DNA of 14,625 nucleotides from Trebouxia sp. TZW2008 (Eukaryota; Chlorophyta; Trebouxiophyceae; Trebouxiales; Trebouxiaceae), in NCBI GenBank assembly GCA_002118135.1, contig BDIU01000538.1, positions 1-14,625 on the forward strand, in the 5' to 3' direction. A model generated the notes under the pieces. It was given only the letters and a program-made list of their open reading frames with translations, did not search any database and was not told the origin of the DNA. Positions 1-7,843 of the stretch are shown here, piece after piece (the first letter of the stretch is position 1; every line of letters starts with the position of its first letter). The position numbers and the translations under genes were made by a program.

Positions 1-407
1 GGGTGATGGGGGTGGAGGAGAAGGTGGAGAGGGTGGTGGGGGTGAGGGTGAAGTAGGAGGTGGTGGTGAGGGTGATGGAGGTGGTGGAGAGGGTGATGCT
101 GGTGGTGGGGGAGAGGGTGATGCAGGGGGTGGTGGGCTGGGTGACTTTGGAGGCGGTGGTGAAGGAGACTCAGGTGGTGGTGGGCTAGGTGACTCAGGCG
201 GTGGGGGTGATGGTGACTTGGGTGGTGGGGGTGATGGAGATTTTGGGGGCGGTGGGGAGGGTGATGTTGGTGGTGGTGGGCTGGGTGACTCAGGCGGTGG
301 CGGCGAAGGTGACTTGGGTGGTGGTGGGGATGGTGATGTGGGGGGTGGTGGAGAGGGTGACTTGGGAGGAGGTGGTGAAGGCGACTTAGCGGGTGGGGGT
401 GGGGGGC
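1..407. repeat. 21-bp G-rich/C-rich minisatellite coding for the SPSPPPP rod (exon 6)
   Basis: The plus strand is runs of GGTGGTGGGGGT with GA-rich spacers at about 21 bp, and the minus strand encodes seven-residue SPSPPPP-type units. Over 18 units are visible and the array is cut by the window edge. The G-rich strand is the transcription template. Confidence 0.9.
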
Positions 408-542
408 TCATCTTGGGGCACTGGTAGCCCTTACACTGGTCCTTGCATGAGTAATGGCGAGGGCAGCTGTAGGGTATCTTGCCCTTCCACTCATCAGAGC
501 AGCCAGACTTAGCAGCGGTCTGCTCATTGACACTTCCAGACC
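1..542 (-). CDS. Exon 6 of the wall glycoprotein (partial, runs off the window)
   Basis: The acceptor CTTGACGTAG ends at 543 and phase 1 matches exon 5. The domain CSDEWKGKIPYSCPRHYSC ... KDQC ... YQCP is followed by an uninterrupted proline-rich frame to position 1, with no stop (checked codon by codon). Towards the left edge the Lys/Glu spacer residues drop out and the units become Ser-Pro only or carry Ala/Thr. The C-terminal Cys domain expected after the rod lies outside the window. Confidence 0.85.
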
Positions 543-3500
543 CTACGTCAAGAAAAGTGAAGAACATCATGCTACTGCTTTTGACACAGATCTGAAACGC
601 AGCAAGCATCTGTCACACAAGCTACAAGAGCAGCAAGCAAATCTAATCCAATGTCATACGCTGCGTGTTGACCCTCAAGACTGACACATCACATTGGCAG
701 CTGTGATGCATATGCATGCAATGCAATTTGACCATAGTAGCAGCAGAGCAGTCAGAGCTGCAATGGCACAAGACAGCACAAGACACAAATAGAACTCACT
801 GCATCTAGCAGCTCAAATCTCAGCAGAGCAGAGCCAAGCAGGACCCATCAAGCCAAAGCACAGCACAGCAAAATGCAGCATCTCATCATGCTGCAAGAAA
901 CAGCAGAGTTGAAAGTTTTGGTTGCTGACCTGAATCATACAGCAAGTCACACCAGTAGTCCATGTAGACTTGATAATTCCTGTTCACTGAGTCCTTGTGA
1001 TACAGGTCGTCCTCACAGCGGTCCAAGTGCACCAAGTCATATGTGGCATTGCCGCTGTACTTCTCCAAGTCAAATTGTGCTCTGTGAGGCTGGTCACAGT
1101 AGTTGCAGTAGATGCTGCACTTGCAGTCATCCGTAGGGGGAGGGGGGGTTGGTGCCTTAGGGGGTGGGGGTGATGGTGACTTGGGGGGTGGTGGGGAAGG
1201 TGACTTGGGTGGTGGTGGTGGGGAGGGTGACTCAGGCGGCGGTGGGGAGGGTGACTTGGGCGGTGGTGGAGATGGTGACGTGGGCGGTGGTGGTGAGGGT
1301 GACTCAGGCGGCGGTGGTGAGGGCGACTTGGGCGGTGGTGGAGAGGGCGATGTAGGTGGGGGCGGTGAGGGAGACTTGGGGGGTGGTGGTGAGGGTGACT
1401 CGGGGGGCGGTGGAGAAGGTGACTTGGGCGGCGGTGGTGAGGGTGACTTTGGGGGTGGTGGGGAGGGTGACTTGGGGGGTGGTGGGGGTGGAGAGCCAGA
1501 CTTAGGGCACTGATAGTCACTGCACTGGTCCTGGCATGAGTAATGGCGAGGGCAGCTAGTCGGGATTTTGCTCTTCCACTCATCAGAGCAACTGGATGTA
1601 GATGCAGCGCTCTGCTTCAGACCCCCCCGAACTGCAAGCATGTACCACACTTCAGACTGACCCCAAAGCTCATGTCAGGCTCATGCAAGTGTGAGACATG
1701 CTCAATGCGCAATGCACGTGTCATGGTCATGCAAGTGTGATAGATGTTCAATGCCGACAAAACTGTCAATTTGGAAAGCATGCCAGAAAGCACCAGTCCA
1801 AAGACATCTGCACTATATCATACAGTATGAGCATGTGTCAGCAAAGGCAGCCATCAGCTATAGCTCATGCAACCTATCAGGAGCTGAGGACATAACACAT
1901 ACATTGCTTGAGCAGGTAAATGAGAACATGACACCTGCATGCAGCAAAGCAGACAGCATGGATGCATCAAGACCATCAGGCAGTGCAGAAGCAGCAAACT
2001 CAGCAAAAGACAAAGCAGTAGTAAGTTGCTGCTCACCTGAGTCATACAGGAAGTCACACCAGTAGTCCATGTAGTCCTCGTAGTTCCTGTTGACCAGATC
2101 TGTGTGGTACAGATCATCCTCGCAGCGGTCCAAATGGGCAGCATCAAATGTGGCATTAATGCTGTATGAAGCCAGGTCAAAGGTCTGCCTGTGAGGTTTG
2201 TCACAGTAGTTGCAGTAGATGCTGCATTTGCAGTCATCTGCAGGTGGCGGTGGCGAAGGTGCCTTGGGTGGTGGCGGTGACGGTGACTTGGGGGGCGGTG
2301 GCGAGGGGGACTTGGGAGGTGGCGGTGACGGGGACTCAGGGGGCGGTGGTGAGGGTGACTTGGGCGGTGGTGGTGAGGGTGACTTCGGTGGTGGGGGTGA
2401 GGGTGACTTGGGTGGTGGGGGTGATGGTGACGTGGGGGGAGGTGGGGAGGGTGATGTGGGGGGTGGCGGGGAGGGTGACTTGGGTGGGGCTGGAGATGGG
2501 GACTTGGGAGGTGGTGGGGGTGAGGTTGTCTGAGGGCAGTCGTAGTTGTCATCACAGTAGTCCTGGCATGTGTAATGCCGAGGGCAGTTGGTGAGGATCT
2601 TGGACCTCAACTGATCTGAGCATGTGATACCCTTGACATCCTTCACAGTATGACTGCCTGCGTGATGATAACATAAAACACTGAGTTGCATCATTGTGCA
2701 GCATGTAGCATTGCAGCTGCTTTTGCCCAGCAGCATATGATGGCATAGCGTACAGTTCAATTGAATCGCGTCAGTCAGTGACTTGAACAAAAGCTGCTGC
2801 ACATCTGAGCTGCACTCTGGTGCAGCTCATGCATGCTGACAATGCTGCAGACCATGTGTTGCACAGCAAGCAGGTGTGTAGAGCAGAGCAGAATGCTGCA
2901 GTATGCACAGCCCATATCGATGAATCAAATGCACCGCAGAATGATGATCATGCAGCAAATTGGGATGTGCAATGAGGCTTCTTGACACAGTGCTGAAACA
3001 AGTACGTCAAACATGTCTGCTTTAGGCTATATTCACTGATAGCTGTTTCAATTTGATACATGAGTCCTGAGGCGGGACTTACTTTGGTCATACAGCAAGC
3101 TACACCAGTAGTTCATGTACGTCTCGTAGTTCCTGTTGACGTTGTCATAGTTGTACAAGTCATCCTGGATCCGCGCCAGGTTGGCTGAGTCGAACGTGGC
3201 ATTGGACGAATACTGTGTGAGGCTGAACTTGGTCCGGTGAGTGCTGTCACAGTAGTTGCAGTAAGCACTGCATGAGCAGTCTGCTGGTGGCGGTGGGGGA
3301 GGAGACTTGGTACCTGCAACACAAGCAAGCATTCAGTTGTGCAGTGATGAGCAAGTCTCAAGCTGTTCAGCTTGAAGTGCTAGTCATGATACCCTGCTAT
3401 GACAGCCTGCTTGAGGTGTTTTTGCTGAAGTTGCTCAAGCAGGAAGATGTAGAGCAGTGATTGTGGGACAAGGTACATGGGCACAATGCAGCCTTGCAAA

Positions 3501-4107
3501 GGTGCAGGGTTGGGGCAAGCAGAACGCTTGGCTGTGTGCATAGGGTGAAGGTGATGTGAGGCTCACCAGTTGTTTGCGTCAGAAATTTGGTCTCCTGCTC
3601 TTCAGCAGTCAGGTGCCTGCACATCACAGAACATTGCTCGGATGCTTTGTGAGGTATTGTATGCAGGATGGCGTGAATGTATTGAGGGTAGGCTGTGCTG
3701 GCTACGCTCAGCATCTGTTGACGCTGATATTGGTCTGTGCGTCGGCGCAGGGTGCGAGACAGCCATGCAATGATCAACGAAAGTTGCAATGGTCTGTGCA
3801 ACAAAATGCAGAGCCTGAATATGCACGCCGCTATGACACGGTGACAAACGAACTTTGCATGGCGACACGAGTGCTGCTGCTAGACTGTGACCTAACCGCT
3901 GACTAGCTTGTTTGCAGCAGGCAGCTCAATGGACGAGCTGCGTTTGTACGTGGTTAACCACTCAACTTCAGCAATAAGCTACGTGCCAGGTAGACAGGAG
4001 CGCTGAAAAGACTTTGTGATGCGACCGCCTTACCTAGCGTGGGCTTGGTGACAGCACAGCCCAACCAGCAACGCGATAGACAGGCTTCGTCTCGCCATGG
4101 CGCCCAT
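1..4107 (-). CDS. Secreted modular hydroxyproline-rich glycoprotein with tandem Cys-rich/SPSPPPP modules (3' end outside window)
   Basis: Seen: six exons join in frame on the minus strand: 4107-4034, 3616-3567, 3313-3083, 2657-2037, 1631-930 and 542-1 (continues beyond the left edge), giving at least 740 residues. Intron phases are 2,1,1,1,1 and every junction is GT..AG. Exon 1 encodes a signal peptide. Exon 3 carries a short PPPPPP stretch and one C-terminal type Cys domain. Exons 4 and 5 each carry an N-terminal Cys domain (motif CPRHY[ST]C), a (K/E/T)SPSPPPP rod and a C-terminal Cys domain (motif CSIYCNYCD ... NAT ... DYWC). Exon 6 repeats the first two parts. Known: SPSPPPP tracts in green algal walls are hydroxylated and O-glycosylated rods, as in volvocalean wall glycoproteins. 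Inference: an extracellular matrix or wall protein. The Cys domains are not ones I recognise, and I do not call it a pherophorin. The start at 4107 has a second in-frame ATG at 4098, which is equally possible. Confidence 0.85.
930..1631 (-). CDS. Exon 5 of the wall glycoprotein: complete module
   Basis: The acceptor TGCTTGCAG ends at 1632. The donor GTCAGC (929-924) is weaker than in exon 4. Phase 1 to phase 1, 233 codons plus split codons. Order: CSDEWKSKIPTSCPRHYSC domain, about fourteen (K/E/T)SPSPPPP units, then TDDCKCSIYCNYCD ... LDRCEDDLY ... YMDYWCDLLYDSG. The pre-domain segment of 13 residues has the same length as in exon 6. It is clearly homologous to exon 4, with a longer rod. Confidence 0.88.
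1138..1491. repeat. 21-bp minisatellite coding for the SPSPPPP rod (exon 5)
   Basis: About fourteen units, each ending with AAG (Lys), GAG (Glu) or a Thr codon on the minus strand, visible as CTT, CTC and Thr triplets between G-rich runs on the plus strand. A few units are one Pro longer. Confidence 0.9.
2037..2657 (-). CDS. Exon 4 of the wall glycoprotein: complete module
   Basis: The acceptor CATCACGCAG ends at 2658 and the donor GTGAGC starts at 2036, phase 1 to phase 1 (206 codons plus split codons). Order: N-terminal Cys domain (CSDQLRSKILTNCPRHYTC, then DYC and DCP), about eleven seven-residue SPSPPPP-type units, then the C-terminal domain with Cys in DCKCSIYCNYCD, LDRCEDD and DYWCD, and the sequon NAT. 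Because the exon is phase-symmetric, it can be duplicated or skipped without a frameshift. Confidence 0.88.
2242..2524. repeat. 21-bp minisatellite coding for the SPSPPPP rod (exon 4)
   Basis: About eleven units of the same type as in exons 5 and 6, including one SPAPP variant near the start of the rod. Copy number differs between the three exons, as expected for slippage or unequal exchange. Confidence 0.9.
3083..3313 (-). CDS. Exon 3 of the wall glycoprotein: first Cys-rich domain, no long rod
   Basis: The acceptor TTGTGTTGCAG ends at 3314 and the donor GTAAGT starts at 3082, phase 1 on both sides. The protein starts TKSPPPPPPADCSCSAYC and continues with the C-terminal Cys domain (NYCD, NAT glycosylation site, VNRNYETYMNYWC, LLYDQ). 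Compared with exons 4 and 5, the rod is reduced to one PPPPPP run, the N-terminal CPRHY domain is absent, and one conserved Cys is Ile (LARIQDD instead of LDRCEDD). Confidence 0.85.
3567..3616 (-). CDS. Exon 2 of the wall glycoprotein: 50-nt linker exon
   Basis: The acceptor TGTGCAG ends at 3617 and the donor GTGAGC starts at 3566. The exon reads HLTAEEQETKFLTQTT, starts in phase 2 and ends in phase 1, matching both neighbours. It would be the mature N-terminus just after the signal peptide. It was chosen on phase and splice-site fit only, so it is less certain than exons 3-6. Confidence 0.6.
4034..4107 (-). CDS. Exon 1 of the wall glycoprotein: signal peptide
   Basis: This exon reads M-G-A-M followed by ARRSLSIALLVGLCCHQA and HA: a basic n-region, a hydrophobic core and a small-residue A-H-A cleavage motif, a textbook secretory signal. 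It ends with GCT AG before a strong donor (GTAAGG at 4033-4028), phase 2, which fits the next exon. Signal cleavage is predicted at about residue 24, exactly at the intron. Confidence 0.8.
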
Positions 4108-6723
4108 GACGAGGATGCTGCTCCTGCACGCAGCTCTGCGGCCTGGTCGCGCCAGGCTCTTTGCAAAGTCGTTCCTGCAGAGGCACCCCCATTTCATTTT
4201 ACGCTCTCCAATTTACTATCCTCGTAATCAGAGGTGAATGGAAGAAGTTGAAACAGTCTTCAAGCTTTGCAGGAACTTTGCCTTCGCGCCACGCTCGAGT
4301 GATGCATATTGTACGGGCGCCCTCATGACTTGCAGCTACGTGATTGCTGACCTTATAGGCGTCGACAATGGAGATTTGCCGCGTCCAGCCGCCCGCGATG
4401 ATCTTCCAATGCAGCAGCTGCAGAAGCGTATTGAGCGACTCCACCTTATTCGTTTGCAGCGTCGAGGCGCTCAACATCCTAGCTGTTCGAGGTATATTGT
4501 GCACAAAAGTCCGTTTGCAACAATGAGACAGACATGTCGCACCAACCACTGTCCAAGCGACCCCTGACTTTTGCAGGAGGCACTGGGATCAAGGTAGACC
4601 CCATAACGCAAAGCTGTAGCTTGCTATCTCGTGCAGAGTCTGATAGGTGAGCATGAATACGAATGAATACAGCAGTGGAATGAACTGCTACTGACGCCAC
4701 TTAGAGCTGTGCTCTGCAGTGCTTACATGGCTGTGATCTGCGACTGCTGTGGAAGGTACACAAACATTGAACTGGCTGATCCAGCCAAGGCAAATTTCGA
4801 CTTCCACACAGACTCATACTCTGCTCATGCAGTGCAGTTGGCCGGCTGTACATTTCAGTACCAGCTAGCCTTGAGCAGATTGCGCAAAACTTCTGCCTGG
4901 ACATTGCAACCATCAGCAGGTGTGCTACTAATCATCCACAAATATCATATTGCCGTTTGCTTGTTCAAGTGCTGCTCTTGCTGCTGCATGTATCGCCAGT
5001 CTAGCAAATCTGCTTGCATCTTTCTACATCTGGACATCTCTGAGATGAATTATATTGTCAGCAGGCAATCCAAGTACAGTGACTGCTCTTTGCAATGACT
5101 GCTCTGGTCAACAAACCATTTTCCTTGTACTGAATTGTCCGTACTGAAAGGTGCCATTGTAGTCACAGTACAGTGCTTGGTTCCCAATTGCATTGTCCTC
5201 AAATCAAGAATGTCTTTACACAGGGTGTGTTTGCAAGGAGAGTTCACTGTATCCTTGTTGATGCAGCTGCAGATTGGGACACGCTGACTCATGCATTGCA
5301 GCTGAGGCAGACAATGCATTGCTCACCCCTCAGACTTTGTTCATGTTCATGCAGCTACAAGCTTGGTCACACCAAGTTCAGCGTCGCAGCTGAGCCACAC
5401 AATGCACTGCTCGTCCCTCACCTCCAGGCTATGTTTGTGCTCAGGCTATGTTTTTTGCTGACGCAGCTATAATCTGGGCCACAATGAGCTGCACATTGTA
5501 GCTCAGACAGACAATGCACTGCTCAATCTGATCTCTCAGACTATCTTGATTCTCAGGCCATTTATGCTTAGGCTGTGTTTGATGCTGATGCAGCTACAAA
5601 ACAGGCCACACTCAATTGTAAATTGCAGCTGAGGCAGACACTGCACTACTGACCCCCAATCCCTCAGGCTATGTTCAATCTCAGGCTGCTTATGTTCAGG
5701 CTGTGTTTGGTGCTGATGCAGCTATAAGTTGGGTCACACCGAGCTAAGCGTTGCAGCTGACGCAGACACCGCACTATTGACCCCTAACCCCTCTGCGACT
5801 GCCCAGCCTGCAGAGCACAGTGACACTCTTCAGCTTGCCTCCAACCATAGCCAGCTGCACATTGCTGCTCTTGAAGAACGCATTAGGTCACTGGAATTAG
5901 ACATGACCAAAGTGAGTGTCCTGTGTGATAGCTGATGCTCTAGTGTGTGCATCCTTGCCTTGTCAGCTGCATGTTGCTGCTCTCGCGGAGTGGGTAAGGT
6001 CACTAGAATCAGACATGACCAAAGTGAGTCCTTGTATGACCGCTGATGGCACATTCTCTGCTTTCTGCCAAAGTGAGTGCTTGTATGACAGTTGACGGCA
6101 CAGTATCTGCTTTTCTGCCAAAGTAAGTACTTGTATGACAGCTGACGGCGTAGGATCTGCTGTCCTGCCAAATTGAGTCCTTGTATGACAGCTGACAGCA
6201 CAGTCTCTGCTTACCTGCCAAAGTAAGTATTTGTATGACAGCTGATGGCACAGTCTCTGTTTTCCTGCCAAAGAGAGTCATTGTATGACAGCTGATGGCA
6301 CCTTCTCTGCTTTTCTGCCAAAGCAAGTGCTTGTATGACAGCTGGTGGCACACTCTCTGCTTACCTGCCAAAATGAGTGCTTGCACGACAGCTGATGGCA
6401 TAGTATCTGCAGTTCTGCCAAAGTGAGTCATTGTATGATGGCAGATGGCGTTATATCTGCTTTCTTTTCTATACATGAAACAGCTATTGCAAATGAACTC
6501 AGTGTAGTTCACTGGATACTCCTTGCAAGAGTTTACCAATTCATCAATCAACCAATCAATCAATTTATCTCACTGTCTTTGGGACCCAGCAGGGGGGTCA
6601 ACAGACAGTGTCAACAATGAATACCAGCTGGAGTCACTGAGGTACATGCGATTTGCGCTGCAGGTGCAAAATATGCTGCTGCTGCACAGTGAGCAGCTTG
6701 CTCAGGACCCAGGTCATGCTTAG
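4097..6723 (+). CDS. Provisional coiled-coil protein gene with possible mitochondrial presequence, six exons
   Basis: The model joins 4097-4223, 4577-4646, 4720-4919, 5757-5911, 5967-6072 and 6593-6723: 789 nt, 262 residues, all phases compatible (1,2,1,0,1). Exon 1 is Arg-rich and hydrophobic (RMLLLHAALRPGRARLFAKS), like a mitochondrial presequence. Exon 3 has a CDCCGRY Cys cluster. Exons 4 and 5 hold two copies of an amphipathic helix (LHIAALEERIRSLELDMTK and LHVAALAEWVRSLESDMTK). Exon 6 is a helical C-terminus (NEYQLESLRYMRFALQV) ending in TAG. Weak points: the exon 1 donor is GTAATC, while a better-looking donor (GTGAAT at 4234) leads to a frame that stops; the exon 5 donor lies inside a repeat array; and in-frame ATGs at 4106 and 4115 are also possible starts. 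I do not recognise the family. The coiled-coil exons are the best supported part. Confidence 0.4.
5261..5800 (+). repeat. Five tandem copies of a 3' splice site plus exon start
   Basis: The copies carry a TTGCAG/GTCGCAG/TTGTAG acceptor followed by CT GA(G/C) GCA GAC-type codons. Acceptor-following positions are 5302, 5390, 5502, 5629 and 5757 (spacings 88, 112, 127, 128 bp). Each copy can be read in the same phase as AEAD.ALL; only the last continues into the full coiled-coil exon. Each unit also holds ATGCAGCTA and a variant of TCAGGCTATGTT. Confidence 0.75.
5757..5911 (+). CDS. Coiled-coil exon 4 of the provisional plus-strand gene
   Basis: The acceptor GCGTTGCAG ends at 5756 and the donor GTGAGT starts at 5912. 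The frame reads ADADTALLTPNPSATAQP, then a polar linker, then the helix LHIAALEERIRSLELDMTK. Four degenerate copies of its 5' edge lie upstream and a copy of its 3' edge lies downstream. Confidence 0.6.
5852..6030 (+). repeat. 112-bp direct duplication of the coiled-coil exon 3' edge
   Basis: CAGCTGCA(C/T).TTGCTGCTCT at 5852 recurs at 5964, and both copies end ACATGACCAAAGTGAGT. In the first copy CAG is an exonic Gln codon; in the second the same CAG is positioned as a splice acceptor. Confidence 0.75.
5967..6023 (+). CDS. 57-nt duplicated coiled-coil mini-exon (exon 5, possibly extending to 6072)
   Basis: Acceptor CCTTGTCAG and donor GTGAGT at 6024, phase 0 on both sides: a 19-residue helix copy. 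Using the next repeat's donor at 6073 instead adds 49 nt of open frame and gives the phase-1 end that the last exon needs. Confidence 0.5.
6012..6465 (+). repeat. Nine-copy 49/50-bp tandem array of a 5' splice site
   Basis: The unit is CTGCCAAAGTGAGTGCTTGT followed by ATGACAGCTGATGGCACAGT and CTCTGC-type sequence. AAAG-equivalent positions step at 6021, 6070, 6120, 6170, 6220, 6270, 6320, 6370 and 6420. The GT donor is kept in copies 1, 2, 3, 5 and 9 (6024, 6073, 6123, 6223, 6423) and mutated in the other four. The first copy grows directly out of the exon end CATGACCAAA. Confidence 0.9.
6541..6568 (+). repeat. AATC-type tetranucleotide microsatellite
   Basis: TCATCAATCAACCAATCAAT and the following CAATTTATC form a short imperfect AATC/CAAT run in the intron before the putative last exon. 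Confidence 0.6.
6593..6723 (+). CDS. Putative last exon of the provisional plus-strand gene
   Basis: The frame runs from a CCCAGCAG acceptor region to TAG at 6721-6723 and encodes a Leu/Gln-rich helix with NMLLLHSEQLAQDPGHA at the end. A TGTAA motif follows at 6931. Confidence 0.4.
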
Positions 6724-7823
6724 TGACTATCTAACAATATTGCTGCGAGCTTGGCAACCATGAGTCACCTCGGCATTTCGCGTTGCTTTCTGGACAAATC
6801 GAAATGCAAGCGAAACCTACTGTGAGGTGCCTTGGGTGTGGGTCTTGGCGATAACAGAGCCTGAAACAGTGCCATCCATGTGTATGACAGTAAGTCCAGC
6901 GTGAAGGGCATGCAGCATGGCAGTTTTGGTTGTAAAAAGACAGCCCAGCTAGGCAAGAACAATCTGCAAGCATGAGCTGCACAGATGCACTGCGCAGTCT
7001 GGCAGAGTGCAAGCAATTGTGCAGTGAACACCATGAGATATGCCATTTTTGATCTGTACAAAGCTTCAGAAACAGGACATATGTACAGTCAAAGCATTTT
7101 GCTGTGGGCTTGTGGTCAAGCGCCATGGCTAGGTAGAAAAATGCTGGCATGTATCAGCCGCCATGGTGCTTTCTATGTAACAGGCTGCCGCACAGTTCAC
7201 AAGAGCAAGCTGCAGCACAGCAATGAGACCCAAAGCCTCCGATGCAAGCAGGACAACTTCAGAATAGTGTCAGACCAACCCAATCGCTTGTCGTGCAACA
7301 TGTGTCGCACATAAACACATGTCCCGCTCAAAAGCTTCAACCAAACAGTGGTTTACTCTGACGCATCATGCACTGTGGTTGAGGCAGGTCAATGTCATAT
7401 ATGGGAGAGAAGTCTGCACAGCTGCCCATGCCTACGCGTTAAAGTTTGATTTTGTGTACATTATTTGCCAACTTGCACTTCCCTCTAGACACAACTACAC
7501 ACACATTGCCACCAAAGCAAGTGCATGCTGTGCTTCTGCTTTTTGCTTGAGGCTCTCTTCCAGCATCGCCTTGTGACTCACCATTCTTCTTGAGCCAAAA
7601 GCCACGACATGTGAGCGATGACACATTTTGTGCAACAGAAGCGCTGGCGTTATTTCCCGTCGGTCGCATATTCGAAGCTGTTCATGACGACAAGGCCTGC
7701 TTGTTGCCGCGGATGACGAAGGACACATTCAAACATGCCTGAAATAAGTGCACAGAGATTTTGACTTTGGGTGTGCGGGATTTGAATACCGGGCGTGCAC
7801 ACGCAATTGAACCGCATCCAGCC
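6724..7823. other. Spacer between the coiled-coil and kelch genes
   Basis: This 1.1-kb stretch has several short open frames on both strands, none with recognisable domains, biased composition or convincing splice structure, apart from a weak minus-strand exon candidate at 7582-7669. It should hold the 3' end of the left gene (TGTAA at 6931) and the promoter of the kelch gene. I see no tRNA, rRNA or mobile element. Confidence 0.5.
6931..6935 (+). promoter_or_regulatory. Possible poly(A) signal TGTAA
   Basis: TGTAAAAAG lies 208 bp after the putative stop of the coiled-coil gene. TGTAA is the common chlorophyte polyadenylation signal, but a five-base motif occurs often by chance. Confidence 0.3.
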
Positions 7824-7843
7824 ATGGCTGCAGCTGCGACACA
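7824..7843 (+). CDS. Kelch gene exon 1: 20-nt start micro-exon
   Basis: ATG GCT GCA GCT GCG ACA CA before the donor GTAAGG at 7844. The 80-bp intron ends CTATGCAG at 7923, and CA plus A makes Gln, giving MAAAATQSEVTQPLLPEAE. Exon 2 has no in-frame ATG at its 5' end, which makes this upstream start the best available. Confidence 0.65.

Noticed and set aside
189..2533. Plus-strand glycine-rich open frames (GGGGEGDLGGGG type) at 218-427, 1112-1513 and 2219-2533
   Set aside because: They are the reverse complement of the SPSPPPP coding repeats. The minus strand has Cys domains, a signal peptide and consistent splice phases, while the plus frames have none.
984..2555. His/Pro/Ser-rich minus-strand frames (HPHHRPSHP type)
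   Set aside because: Out-of-frame readings of the same 21-bp repeat, with no splice or domain support.
3397..3868. Longer minus-strand frames around exon 2 of the wall gene (135 and 88 residues)
   Set aside because: No ATG with signal peptide. Only the 50-nt segment 3616-3567 fits the phases of the clear signal-peptide exon and of exon 3.
1..4107. Naming the wall gene a pherophorin
   Set aside because: It shares the proline-rich rod style, but the flanking Cys domains (CPRHY.C; YCNYCD...DYWC) do not match what I know of pherophorin domains.
4199..4549. Minus-strand 116-residue frame and the overlapping plus-strand 109-residue frame at 4238-4567
   Set aside because: Both lie in the presumed first intron of the provisional gene. 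Joining the plus frame to exon 1 would need an intron of only about 38 bp, and its end does not fit the phase of the next exon. Kept only as an alternative model.
6012..6465. CRISPR-like array interpretation of the 50-bp repeats
   Set aside because: Units are contiguous and degenerate with no distinct unique spacers, no cas genes are present, and the context is a spliced eukaryotic genome.
5830..6563. Minus-strand frames of 102-184 residues with repeated SYK..LLWQK segments
   Set aside because: They arise from the 50-bp donor array, which stays open by chance in several frames; the array is explained by the plus-strand exon edge.
6985..7314. Plus-strand 109-residue frame
   Set aside because: No recognisable motif or splice context and no repeat of composition seen in the real exons; probably chance.
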